This document shows, piece after piece, positions 1 to 8,186 of a stretch of DNA of 64,000 bases (positions are counted from its first letter, which is position 1; each line of letters starts with the position of its first letter). The notes under the pieces were generated by a model. It did not search any database, had not been told where the DNA came from, and was given only the letters and a program-made list of their open reading frames with translations. Origin of the DNA: Carnobacterium alterfunditum DSM 5972 (lineage in GTDB: Bacteria; Bacillota; Bacilli; Lactobacillales; Carnobacteriaceae). The stretch covers positions 310,001-374,000 of the forward strand of contig NZ_JQLG01000004.1 in the NCBI RefSeq assembly GCF_000744115.1. Direction: 5' to 3'. The translations under genes were made by a program, and so were the position numbers.

Positions 1-10
1 GAGGAAACAA

Positions 11-38
11 AAAAAGTGAGGAAAATCCCCACTTTTTT
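11..38 (-). terminator. Intrinsic terminator of the exporter-like gene
   Basis: An inverted repeat (AAAAAGTGAGG against CCCCACTTTTTT, one mismatch) with a 5-base loop lies just past the stop of the minus-strand gene. On the minus strand it is followed by a run of T, so it fits a Rho-independent terminator. The A/T arms make it potentially bidirectional. Confidence 0.75.
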
Positions 39-42
39 CTCG

Positions 43-1017
43 CTATATTGTTGTTTCACCCATTTCTTGCTGTTCATAGAAATCTTTTTTTATTTGAATG
101 AACCGCGAAAAATCATTTAAAAGCACAAATAATGCCGCACGATTTTCAAACTCACTTCGTGTTTTAGGCAGATCGCTATTTCTGAAGTCAGTTAACATGG
201 ACTCAAGATCTTTCATCAAGTCTATTGCGGGGTTGCTTTCGTGCAATTGATTTGCCGTTTGCTGAAATAGTCGTGCTAATGTATTATTTTGCTTTGTTGG
301 CAATGAACATACACTTATATCGATCGACATTTCTGCCAGTATTTTTGCCTGCTGTTGCCGCATATCAATATATTGAATCATATAATCATCATTTTGGCTT
401 AGTAATTGATTATTAAATTCTAAATAAGCCATCTTTTCTGCGGTTTTCAAGTTTACAGAAAGCTCTTTTATAAAAATTTCTACTTGATCATTTGGATAAC
501 CTGTTTCCAATACAACAGCAAAGTTCATTAGAACGTGTTTCATTTTTTCTTCAATCTCATCTCTTAGTTGCATTAATTGATTCTCTTTTGAAGGCATATA
601 TAAATTAAATAAAATAGCCATTCCTACACCTATCACCATCAATGACATTTCATTTGCAAGCCAAGTGATTGAAGTACTTTGTTCTAATAATAAATGAGAA
701 ACAAGCACAGAACATGGTGCTATTCCCACCTCTAAATTTAATTTATACGCTAAAGGAATATAGATCAGAAGATAAATTCCAAATACGATCGTATTAAATC
801 CAACTAGTTGAAACAGGATCGTTGCCACACCCAAAGCTAAAATCGTTGACCCTACTCGTTGTAAAGCGATTATAACGGATGACTTTTTGGTATCTAGTAC
901 ACTTAGGATAGCCACAACTCCTGCTGATACACTGTATTCCAATTGAAATGCTTGGGCTATCAAGATTGCAATGGTTGTTGCTAAAGCTATTTTTATTGCT
1001 CGTAAAGAAACGGTCAT
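43..1017 (-). CDS. Aromatic acid exporter family (ArAE_1, YqjA-like) membrane protein
   Basis: About 324 residues. The N-terminal half has about five hydrophobic segments starting with SLRAIKIALATTIAILIA. The C-terminal half (about residues 145-324) is soluble and helical, as in the ArAE_1/ArAE_1_C families. These are putative membrane exporters or anchors whose substrates are mostly unknown; aromatic-acid export is known only for distant relatives. I chose the ATG at 1017 because family members begin at this point. An in-frame TTG at 1035 would add six residues, and neither start has a convincing Shine-Dalgarno site. The 5' side abuts the end of an IS607-type element, which may have replaced the native promoter or leader. 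The family is fairly sure; the function is inferred. Confidence 0.75.
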   Translation of the reverse strand: MTVSLRAIKIALATTIAILIAQAFQLEYSVSAGVVAILSVLDTKKSSVIIALQRVGSTILALGVATILFQLVGFNTIVFGIYLLIYIPLAYKLNLEVGIAPCSVLVSHLLLEQSTSITWLANEMSLMVIGVGMAILFNLYMPSKENQLMQLRDEIEEKMKHVLMNFAVVLETGYPNDQVEIFIKELSVNLKTAEKMAYLEFNNQLLSQNDDYMIQYIDMRQQQAKILAEMSIDISVCSLPTKQNNTLARLFQQTANQLHESNPAIDLMKDLESMLTDFRNSDLPKTRSEFENRAALFVLLNDFSRFIQIKKDFYEQQEMGETTI

Positions 1018-1035
1018 TCTTACACTGCTACTCAA

Positions 1036-1240
1036 AATATGGAAAAACGTCCATATCGAGATTTTTCTGGTACTCGCGTAACCAAAATTACTGCGTCACC
1101 GTGTCCCAGCTCGCCGCGTTCTCGCTACTATGGTTTATGTAACACTCAACAGTCTTAAATTCCCGAATAAGCCTTCGGTACATGCTATGAGTTGCGTATG
1201 TGTTATATTATGCAATTACCTCATAGATCGATGCGTCTCT
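1036..1240 (-). ncRNA. Possible omega RNA / right-end region of the TnpB element
   Basis: This stretch directly follows the tnpB stop on the same strand and carries no gene. TnpB nucleases are known to use an omega RNA made from the 3' end of tnpB and the element's right end, with the flanking DNA as guide. Visible structure includes a hairpin CCGAA-loop-TTCGG at 1163-1178 and a 7-bp hairpin (ATATGGA against TCCATAT) at 1037-1056, the latter right at the start of the neighbouring gene. The exact RNA ends and the element boundary cannot be fixed by eye. Confidence 0.3.
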
Positions 1241-2398
1241 CAAATTATAAGCGGCATTCAAGTCACGGTCGGCAGAATACCCACAAGGACAGAGAAAGAC
1301 TCGATCGTTCAATTTCAAATCTTTCTTGATGGCCTTACAGGTATGGCACGTTTTAGAACTTGGATACCAACGACTAACCAAACGAAGTTCAATCTGGTGT
1401 TGCGTTGCTTTCGTTTGCAACTTGGTTCTAAATGTGTAAAAACCTTGCTTGCTGATGGCTTTTGAGAGGTGTCGATTCTTCATCATTCCCCGTATATTCA
1501 AGTCTTCGATCGTGATATAAGCTGGTTTGGTTCTTACCAGTGACGCCACGATTTTGTTTTGATAATCTTGTCTTATATCCGCTAGGGTTTGATGAAGTTT
1601 TTGTACTTTCAGCAGTTGTTTACAGACGTTTTTTCGAGTAGACTCTCCTTTTTTCAGTTGTTTTTGGGTGATACGTGTTTTTTCTGCTTCGTATTTCCTC
1701 GATAGCACACGTTGTTCACGCTTAAGTTTCCGCTCAAGTTTTTTGATCCGTACTGATTTATTGTTGTTCTTATAAATCATACCGTCTGAAAAGACAGCAA
1801 AGTCTTTTAAGCCTAGATCAACCCCAATCCCAGCAGACGGTGTTTGTTTTAGTGACGCTGTTGAGATGGATTGTTCAACTAAAACCGAAACATAATAGCG
1901 ATCCGCTTGTTTACTGATTGTACCGCTTTTAATCATGTGTTGGTCATCGTGCGTTGGAATATACCCTTTTTCTTTGAGTTTCACCCAACCTAACGTCGGT
2001 ACTTTGATTCGATGACGTTCTGATTGAATGACGTGCTTAGCGTCATTCTTAACAAAATACAGTTTGGTTTTTTGTTGGGCTTTTTTCTTAAATTTTGGGT
2101 AACTTGATAAGCCTTTGAAAAAAGATTTAAAGGCTTTTTCCGTATTCATGATGGCTTGTTTGGTTGATTTAGACGATACTTCTTTGATCCAAGCATAATC
2201 TGGATTGTTTGGAATAAACTCATTGTTCAACCATTTTGAGAAAGTCCTACCTGAAATAAACGATTGATCTTTTTTATATTGTTCTTGATTTTTAGCGATG
2301 TATTCGTTTGAGACCCATCGAGCTACACCAATGGTTTGGTCAATCTTTTGTTGTTGGTTCAGTGTCGGTTGGATCTCCGTTTTGTACGCGGTTAACAT
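1208..2398 (-). CDS. tnpB: RNA-guided endonuclease TnpB (IS607/IS605 family)
   Basis: About 396 residues, normal TnpB length. RuvC-like catalytic motifs are present: Asp in GVDLGLKDFAVF, Glu in ITIEDLNIRGM and Asp in SADRDLNAAYNL. A C4 zinc finger (CHTC...CPCG) sits before the last motif. All key residues appear intact, so the nuclease may be active. TnpB is known to be an omega-RNA-guided DNA nuclease that favours element retention. The start is placed at ATG 2398 (MLTAYKTEIQPT), 6 bases after an AAGGTG; ATG 2404 is the alternative. The start lies inside the upstream recombinase frame, so the two are probably translationally coupled. The 3' flank should carry the omega RNA. Confidence 0.88.
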   Translation of the reverse strand: MLTAYKTEIQPTLNQQQKIDQTIGVARWVSNEYIAKNQEQYKKDQSFISGRTFSKWLNNEFIPNNPDYAWIKEVSSKSTKQAIMNTEKAFKSFFKGLSSYPKFKKKAQQKTKLYFVKNDAKHVIQSERHRIKVPTLGWVKLKEKGYIPTHDDQHMIKSGTISKQADRYYVSVLVEQSISTASLKQTPSAGIGVDLGLKDFAVFSDGMIYKNNNKSVRIKKLERKLKREQRVLSRKYEAEKTRITQKQLKKGESTRKNVCKQLLKVQKLHQTLADIRQDYQNKIVASLVRTKPAYITIEDLNIRGMMKNRHLSKAISKQGFYTFRTKLQTKATQHQIELRLVSRWYPSSKTCHTCKAIKKDLKLNDRVFLCPCGYSADRDLNAAYNLRDASIYEVIA

Positions 2399-2585
2399 CA
2401 CCATCACCTTCAATCTTACGTTTGTATTTTCGCAAGCCGTAAACGCGACTGCTGAAGACATGAATGATCGAGATTAGATCCTCGACTAATTCTTCTTGTG
2501 GGAATAGATCAACAGTTTTTAATACAATGATTTCTGTATCAAATTTCAAACACACTCGTTCGGCCATTTTTTTGGGTTTTACCAT
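2340..2585 (-). pseudogene. C-terminal fragment of IS607-type serine recombinase TnpA
   Basis: About 81 residues. The sequence KFDTEIIVLKT...QEELVEDLISIIHVFSSR followed by VYGLRKYKRKI matches the C-terminal part of IS607-family TnpA as I know it. The N-terminal MerR-like helix-turn-helix and the catalytic-serine domain (about 110-130 residues) are absent. An excellent AGAGGAGG lies 8 bases before ATG 2585 (or TTG 2588), so the fragment could still be translated. This suggests an internal deletion that joined the original start region to the C-terminus. It overlaps the start of tnpB. The family call is by pattern recognition; a profile search would confirm it. Confidence 0.6.
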
Positions 2586-2787
2586 CAATAAAACCTCCTC
2601 TATATATAAATTACATCACGTATGTCTATTTCTGTTTATATTTTTACATATTATTGTCAACTATTTTCGTACTCCTTTGATATGAATCCTAGTTCAATAT
2701 TACCTTACTTTTAGCAAAACTAAAAATTTTTATTTGCATTACATTTATTTTCCCTTATCATTGAAACTATGTGCACCAAAAACAGAA

Positions 2788-2796
2788 TGCTATAAT
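2788..2796 (+). promoter_or_regulatory. Extended -10 promoter of the short ArAE-like gene
   Basis: TGCTATAAT is a perfect extended -10 element, about 28 bases before the start codon. No good -35 is seen at 17 bases, but extended -10 promoters tolerate this. Confidence 0.55.
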
Positions 2797-2824
2797 GCTT
2801 CTTAATAGAAAGTGATGGATACAA

Positions 2825-3328
2825 ATGACTATTGGTAATTATCGTATCGGCATGCGCACACTCAAAACAGGATTAGCTGTTGGGTTGTGTCTTCTTTTAT
2901 TTCATTTTCTCGATAGAGAACCTCCTATGATTGCTGCATTGTCAGCTGTCTTTGGTTTAAGGGAAGATTGGCAGAAAAGTTTAAAGTTTGGGAAAACAAG
3001 AATCTTTGGAAATTCTATTGGAGCTATTTTTGCTGCTTTTTTAGTGCTATTGCAACAATTTTCGGGTCAATTCTTTTTAGTCGAAATGATTGGTGTTCCT
3101 CTTAGTGTCATTCTGATCATTGTTTTTTGTGATCTAACTAATTATAACAACGGTATTATTGGAGCAAGTGCTGCTTTTTTAATCATCTATTTTAGTATAC
3201 CGACTGATGAAACAGTGCTTTATGCTTTTGCCAGAATTGTGGATACTTTTATAGGAACTTTTATTGCTATTTCAGTTAACCGCCTGATTCCTGGTGGGCC
3301 AAAACCATCTGATAAGTTTCAAACCTGA
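2825..3328 (+). CDS. Short aromatic acid exporter family (ArAE_1-like) membrane protein
   Basis: 167 residues with about four or five membrane segments, starting RIGMRTLKTGLAVGLCLLLF. This matches the N-terminal membrane domain of ArAE_1 proteins. The soluble C-terminal half seen in the neighbour at 43-1017 is missing, so this is a membrane-domain-only member. It is transcribed away from the IS607 remnant, and an extended -10 lies upstream. The Shine-Dalgarno (GTGATGG region) is weak. A strong terminator follows. The two related proteins bracketing the mobile element suggest an originally adjacent divergent pair split by the insertion (inference). Confidence 0.72.
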   Translation: MTIGNYRIGMRTLKTGLAVGLCLLLFHFLDREPPMIAALSAVFGLREDWQKSLKFGKTRIFGNSIGAIFAAFLVLLQQFSGQFFLVEMIGVPLSVILIIVFCDLTNYNNGIIGASAAFLIIYFSIPTDETVLYAFARIVDTFIGTFIAISVNRLIPGGPKPSDKFQT

Positions 3329-3350
3329 TGGCAAATCGGTTGATCAATAA

Positions 3351-3395
3351 AATAAGCCTTCAGCTCTTAACTTAAAGAGCTGGAGGCTTATTTCT
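3351..3395 (+). terminator. Strong intrinsic terminator
   Basis: An 18-bp near-perfect stem (AATAAGCCTTCAGCTCTT, 6-base loop, complementary arm with one G-U pair) is followed by TTTCTTT. It ends the ArAE-like plus-strand gene. Confidence 0.9.
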
Positions 3396-3427
3396 TTAGT
3401 TTCTCAATAAACTGCGTTGGTCTCCTA

Positions 3428-3487
3428 AAGAAATTTCTTTTGGAATAACGGGTTTGCTTGTATAGAGCCATGATACCGCCTTGACGT
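3428..3487 (-). repeat. Truncated arm of family B (MITE-like) element
   Basis: The sequence from AAATTTCTTTTGGAATAACG through TTGCTTGTATAGAGCCATG to ACCGCCTTGA is the reverse complement of the right arm of the family B element at 8187-8535, with a few mismatches. The rest of the element is missing. It is fused directly to the start of the family A palindrome array, at a GACGTCGAAC that looks like the end of a truncated palindrome unit. Confidence 0.65.
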
Positions 3488-3860
3488 CGAACTCCGCATC
3501 CTGTAGTTGAGCTGTACTTCCCAGACACTGGGCTATTTCCAATATTTGACGCAATGCGCAGGATGCTCTTGCTTTCAAATCTTGGAAATCGCTGTGTGTC
3601 TAGACGGGAAGTTCAGCATCCTGTTTAGTTGAGCTGTGTTCGACAGGCTCTCGGAAAAAACAGAATCTCTACAAGGATGGAACATCCTCTGCGAGATTCT
3701 TTGTTTTTCTGTCAAGCCTTGACGTCGAACTCCGCATCCTGTAGTTGAGCTGTGAGACCCAGACACTTTGTAAAAAAGATAAATCCCGCCGAAGATGAAA
3801 CATCTTCTCTGTGATTTCCTGTTTTTACTGTGTGTCTTTCGGGGTCTCTTCGCATCCTAT
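3488..3860. repeat. Family A array: three long palindromes separated by a conserved linker
   Basis: Three long imperfect palindromes alternate with a 23-25 bp linker (GCATCCTGTAGTTGAGCTGT or close). P1 is 3516-3612 with ends ACTTCCC...GGGAAGT. P2 is 3638-3730 with ends GTTCGAC...GTCGAAC and inner stem AGGATG-GAA-CATCCT. P3 is 3754-3848 with ends GAGACCC...GGGTCTC and inner stem GAAGATG-AAA-CATCTTC. Linkers are at 3493-3515, 3613-3637, 3731-3753 and, partly, 3849-3860, which runs into the stop of the permease gene. On the minus strand the inner stems are followed by T runs, so they may also act as terminators. No gene is supported here. Confidence 0.75.
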
Positions 3861-3861
3861 A

Positions 3862-6800
3862 TTAATCTACTGATTTTAGGGCTTCGATCATGTCGACTTT
3901 TTTGAGTTTGTGATGCATGGCGATCATAACGATTCCGGAGAATACGAGGGTTATGATTGCTGAGTAAAGATAGCTCAATGGTTGAATCGTTGGGCTAAAC
4001 ATGAGTTGATCGATTTCTGATGTGTCTAATACGAAACTGTGCAGCATGATACCTAATACTGAACCAACGACAATACCCATTACAGTAAGAATAATATTTT
4101 CACGATAAATATACATAGTCACTTCTTTATCGAAAAAGCCTAACACTTTGATAGTGGACAATTCGCGTTCACGTTCAGAAACGTTGATATTGGTCAAATT
4201 GTATAACACCACAAAAGCCAGTAAACCCGCTGAGGCGATCAATACCAATGTAACGACTCCTAAACTTCCCATTGTTTCTTCAAATGCTCCACTGACATCA
4301 CTTACAAAGTTGATCGATAAAACACTTGGTTGTTCTATCAAAGTGGATCCTAGGGCTTCTTCGTCTACTTTGCCTTTGCCATAGTTTAATAATTCCGTTG
4401 TATATTCAGGTGCTTTTCCGAATCTTGTTTCATAATAGTCTTTATTCATATACACATAGTGACCAGTGTAGTTTTCAACGATCTCATTTATGACTACTTC
4501 TACTTCTTTATTATCTGTGTCGGTCAAAATCAATTGATCGCCCTTTTCAACATCGATCAGTTCAGCTAATTTTTCACTGATGATCGCACCTTCTTCGGGT
4601 AACGAATAGGTTTGACCAGAAGAACGGTCGTTTAAGAGAACGTAATGATCAAAGTTTTCAGTTGTTTCAGGAACAAAAACGGTAACGGTTTGTGTATTGA
4701 CCCCTTCAACATCTACTGTGTAACTTTCTTGACTAACTTTTAATGACTCTTCAATAGCCGTTTGTTTAGCTATTTCTTCATCATAATCCGATTTATCAGT
4801 TTCGCTTGCATCTGTATTGAGAGCCACAATGGCATCATATTTCATAACCTTGCCATACTGTAGATCTGCCACATCTGAAATAGAATCCGATATACCAAAC
4901 CCCGTTAAAATCAATGCTGTACAGCCTGCGACACCTAAAACCGTCATCAACATACGTTGTTTGTACCGGAAAAGGTTCCGTGCTGTTACTTTTTGAATAA
5001 AACCAAGCTTATTCCAGATAAATGGAATACGTTCTAATAAAATACGTTTTCCTATTTTAGGTGCTTTTGGACGCATCAATGTAGCTGCCGAACTTTTCAA
5101 AGCTACACGTGTAGCTAGATAAGCTGCTGCGACGGTACCAAGAATTGCCACTATAAAGGAAATAACTGCATAACTGATGTAATAGGTTATCCGAACGTCT
5201 GGCAGATTATACATTGAACCATATGCGTCAAAGATAACTTGAGGGAATAATTGATATCCGACAACTAAGCCTATGATCGTTCCTAAAACACTTGCTACTG
5301 AGGCATATACTAGGAACTTTTTAGAAATATCCCAATTTGAATACCCTAAAGCTTTTAAGGTTCCAATTTGCAATCGTTCTTCTTCTACCATCCGAGTCAT
5401 CGTGGTCAAACAAACCAATGCGGCGATCAAGAAAAAGAAGACGGGGAATACTTGCGCAATAGCCGATATTCTGTCTGCATTATCACTGAATTCACCATAT
5501 CCAGGATTTGTTGAGCGGTCGAGCACATAATATTCGGGCAATTCTAGCGCTTCGATGTCTTTTTTAGCTTCTGCAAGTTCTGCTTCGCCATCTTTAATTT
5601 CTTTTTCAGCATCTGCCGATTCTTTTTTAAATTCAGCCAGTGCTGTTTCATAATCTGTTTTTCCTGTTGTTAGTTTTTCAAGGGCTGTAGCTAGTTCAGC
5701 TTCACCTTTGGCTTTTTCTTGGTTCAACTGTTCTTGAGCATCAGCTAATTGAGCTTCGCCGTTAGCAAGAGTTGTTTTGGCAGCTTCAAGATCAGCCAAT
5801 CCTTGTGTAATATTTTTTTCATTGGCTATCAGATCTGCTTCGGCTGCATTTAATTGAGCGCGTGTTTCGTCAAAATTTGCAGCGACTCCATCTACTGCAG
5901 CTGAAACTGTGCTCTTTGGAACAACTCCAGCAAAGTAACCTGTAAAGGATTCTCCCAGCGAAGGGTCAACAGCAGTAGCAGCTTGAGTAATGCTTTTTTG
6001 TGTTTCAACTGGCACAGTTTCAATTGGCATGGCTAACACTGCTCTGGCATTTTCAACAAATGTTTCTCCATCAGCTAAGGGTTGCTCTGCAGCTGCTTTT
6101 TCTGTTTCAAAATTAGCACGGGCATCAATAAGCTGCTTTTGGGCTACTTGTAAATCAGCTTCATTTGCGGCTAATTCGGCTTTCCCATCCTCTAATTCTT
6201 GACGTTTTTGATCGATCGTAGCTTGAGCATTAGCTATTTGCGTTTCTAAAGCAGCCGATCCTTCATCGTAGTCTGCTTGGCCTTGATCCAGAGTTGCTTT
6301 AGCATCGTCCAACTGTTTTTGACCATCGGCTAATTGCTGCTTGGCATCGTCAATTTCAGCTTGTCCATCATCGATCTCTTTTTGAGCTTCGGCACGAATT
6401 TCAGCTAAGCGTTCTTCTGGTCTTTGTTCAACTGCCTTTTCAATTTGATCCATCTGTTCCTCGATATTGTCCTCATACTCTGACGAATAGGACACAAGTG
6501 ACTGATTCTGTTCAAAAGATAGATAAGCCTCTGTATAAACTTCTAAATTGAAGTCTTCTTCAAGAATAACAGCAAATCCGTCTAATGTTCCTTTTCCGAC
6601 CGTACTAGCACCTCTTGCAGATTTTTCAATGTATTTCGAGCTGTTCACAAAACCGACTACTTCGAAAGTTGTTGTGGCAAACGAATCCTCTAATATTGTT
6701 TCTTCGTCTTCTGAAGAAAGAGTGACCGTATCTCCGATTTTGTAAGCACTGGTCATCTTATCATTGTTATCTAAAGCAATTTCACCCGTTTTTTCTGGCA

Positions 6801-7173
6801 AACGTCCAGATTCGATGGCAAATTTGTTTTGTGCTGTTTCCTCATTTAAAGAGTGACCCATTAATTTAGCAACTAAACTGCTCTTCTCAAAAATGACATC
6901 TTGACTATAACTCATGGTTACAGCTGCACCTTCGATACTTTCTAATATTGTTTGGTCGTCCTCGTTAAGTCCGTACGTGGATACTACTTTTGTATCCATT
7001 AGGTTTGTCTCTTTATAATAATGATCAGCTGTATCGATCATATCTGGCCCGGTTGCTTTGATTCCGGCAAAAAAGGCCACTCCTAATGTAATAATGGCAA
7101 AAATGGATAGAAATCGTGTTTTTGATTTCCCCATCTCTTTGAAAATATCTTTCCATAGTGCTTTCTTTTTCAC
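3862..7173 (-). CDS. Large FtsX/MacB-type ABC transporter permease with coiled-coil extracytoplasmic domain
   Basis: 1103 residues. An N-terminal membrane anchor (about 18-40) is followed by an extracytoplasmic region whose middle (about 245-545) is a long Ala/Glu/Lys/Gln-rich coiled coil with repeated LADGQKQLDDAK-like heptads. A first FtsX core follows (about 575-700, with RMVEEERLQIGTLKALGYSN) and a second near the C-terminus (about 980-1100, with ERERELSTIKVLGFFDKEV). This is the two-FtsX-domain layout of predicted exporters found in many Firmicutes. The start is GTG 7173, preceded by AAGGGGTGA; only 13 bases separate it from the ATPase gene. It should act with that ATPase. The substrate is unknown; peptide or lipoprotein export or a mechanotransmission role are options. 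Confidence 0.85.
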   Translation of the reverse strand: MKKKALWKDIFKEMGKSKTRFLSIFAIITLGVAFFAGIKATGPDMIDTADHYYKETNLMDTKVVSTYGLNEDDQTILESIEGAAVTMSYSQDVIFEKSSLVAKLMGHSLNEETAQNKFAIESGRLPEKTGEIALDNNDKMTSAYKIGDTVTLSSEDEETILEDSFATTTFEVVGFVNSSKYIEKSARGASTVGKGTLDGFAVILEEDFNLEVYTEAYLSFEQNQSLVSYSSEYEDNIEEQMDQIEKAVEQRPEERLAEIRAEAQKEIDDGQAEIDDAKQQLADGQKQLDDAKATLDQGQADYDEGSAALETQIANAQATIDQKRQELEDGKAELAANEADLQVAQKQLIDARANFETEKAAAEQPLADGETFVENARAVLAMPIETVPVETQKSITQAATAVDPSLGESFTGYFAGVVPKSTVSAAVDGVAANFDETRAQLNAAEADLIANEKNITQGLADLEAAKTTLANGEAQLADAQEQLNQEKAKGEAELATALEKLTTGKTDYETALAEFKKESADAEKEIKDGEAELAEAKKDIEALELPEYYVLDRSTNPGYGEFSDNADRISAIAQVFPVFFFLIAALVCLTTMTRMVEEERLQIGTLKALGYSNWDISKKFLVYASVASVLGTIIGLVVGYQLFPQVIFDAYGSMYNLPDVRITYYISYAVISFIVAILGTVAAAYLATRVALKSSAATLMRPKAPKIGKRILLERIPFIWNKLGFIQKVTARNLFRYKQRMLMTVLGVAGCTALILTGFGISDSISDVADLQYGKVMKYDAIVALNTDASETDKSDYDEEIAKQTAIEESLKVSQESYTVDVEGVNTQTVTVFVPETTENFDHYVLLNDRSSGQTYSLPEEGAIISEKLAELIDVEKGDQLILTDTDNKEVEVVINEIVENYTGHYVYMNKDYYETRFGKAPEYTTELLNYGKGKVDEEALGSTLIEQPSVLSINFVSDVSGAFEETMGSLGVVTLVLIASAGLLAFVVLYNLTNINVSERERELSTIKVLGFFDKEVTMYIYRENIILTVMGIVVGSVLGIMLHSFVLDTSEIDQLMFSPTIQPLSYLYSAIITLVFSGIVMIAMHHKLKKVDMIEALKSVD

Positions 7174-7186
7174 GCTCGCTCACCCC

Positions 7187-7888
7187 TTACCATTCGATAT
7201 CTTCTACGGACATAGGGTTATCATTGATCGTCACACTACGTACTTTTGCATTGTTTATTTCAATCATCCGGTCAGCCATTGGAGCGATTGCTTTGTTGTG
7301 TGTAATGACAATAACAGTTGTGCCTGTATTTTTGCAGGTGTCTTGCAATAATTTTAATACTTGTTTTCCAGTTTCATAATCTAATGCTCCAGTTGGTTCA
7401 TCGCATAACAGTAGTTTGGGCTGTTTAGCTAAAGCTCTAGCAATTGCCACTCGCTGTTGTTCCCCACCAGATAATTGAGCTGGAAAATTGTCTAAGCGAT
7501 TGCCTAGTCCTACATCTTCTAAAACTTTTTTAGCATCCAACGATTTAGTTGAGATTTCTGATGCCAGTTCCACATTTTCGATAGCAGTCAAATTGGGAAC
7601 TAAATTATAAAATTGAAAAACAAACCCAACATCATCGCGTCGGTATTGCGTGAGCCGTTTTGTGTTGAAGTTGGCAACGTCTATTCCATCAACAAGTATC
7701 TGCCCTTCATCTGCTGAGTCCATCCCACCTAGAATATTGAGTACTGTTGATTTCCCAGCACCACTTGGTCCAACGATTACTGCAAACTCCCCTTTTTCGA
7801 TTTCAAATGAGATACCATCATTTGCGGCGATAACTGAATCACCCATTTTGTATCGTTTAAACTCATTTTTTATTTCTACAAAAGACAT
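7187..7888 (-). CDS. MacB/LolD-type ABC transporter ATP-binding protein
   Basis: 233 residues. Walker [10 protein letters not shown] (about 41-49), Q-loop GFVFQFYNL, signature [15 protein letters not shown], Walker [13 protein letters not shown] and H-loop VIVITHN are all intact. The [12 protein letters not shown] pattern is typical of the MacB/FtsE-like exporters that energise FtsX-type permeases. The gene is upstream of, and in an operon with, the large permease at 3862-7173. The start ATG 7888 has GAAGGTG about 7 bases before it. It acts at the inner face of the membrane. Confidence 0.93.
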   Translation of the reverse strand: MSFVEIKNEFKRYKMGDSVIAANDGISFEIEKGEFAVIVGPSGAGKSTVLNILGGMDSADEGQILVDGIDVANFNTKRLTQYRRDDVGFVFQFYNLVPNLTAIENVELASEISTKSLDAKKVLEDVGLGNRLDNFPAQLSGGEQQRVAIARALAKQPKLLLCDEPTGALDYETGKQVLKLLQDTCKNTGTTVIVITHNKAIAPMADRMIEINNAKVRSVTINDNPMSVEDIEW

Positions 7889-8114
7889 TCTTGCACCTTC
7901 ATTTCTTTAAACTAATTTTTTATAAGTGTACCATAAATTTTATTGAAACTCCCTCTAGTCCAAACTTAATCCAACTATTTTTTTAGTATTCGCCTAAAAA
8001 TCACTAAAAAAATAAGTTGAGTAAATTTGCAGAATAGCCTGTGAAAAATCAGCTCGATGCTATTTCAAATTATTTGAGATAATAGTTTTCAAAGAAATGA
8101 GTAAAACAAGCTAA

Positions 8115-8148
8115 AAATGATCCTATTTCCTTTTCAATAGGGTCATTT
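8115..8148. terminator. Hairpin, possible terminator
   Basis: AAATGATCCTATT pairs with AATAGGGTCATTT across an 8-base loop, allowing one G-U pair. It is followed by GGGCATC rather than a T run, so its terminator role is doubtful. Confidence 0.35.
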
Positions 8149-8186
8149 GGGCATCAATACTTAGATTCAGCCAACTCAAGATTCTA

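Larger units (their letters stand above)
1208..2585 (-). mobile_element. IS607-type element remnant (tnpA fragment plus tnpB)
   Basis: Overlapping tnpA(C-terminal fragment)-tnpB reading frames on the minus strand are the IS607 arrangement. IS607 elements lack terminal inverted repeats, so I give only the coding extent. The real ends lie outside it, probably near 1036-1207 on one side and beyond 2585 on the other. The recombinase lacks its DNA-binding and catalytic parts, so the element is not autonomous. Confidence 0.6.

Noticed and set aside
3396-3766. Two minus-strand frames of 60-63 codons in the family A array
   Set aside because: They run through palindromes and linkers, have no ribosome-binding site and no protein resemblance.
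3488-3860. Possible integron attC-like array
   Set aside because: Palindromes alternate with a constant linker rather than cassettes, and no integrase gene or attC core sequences are visible.
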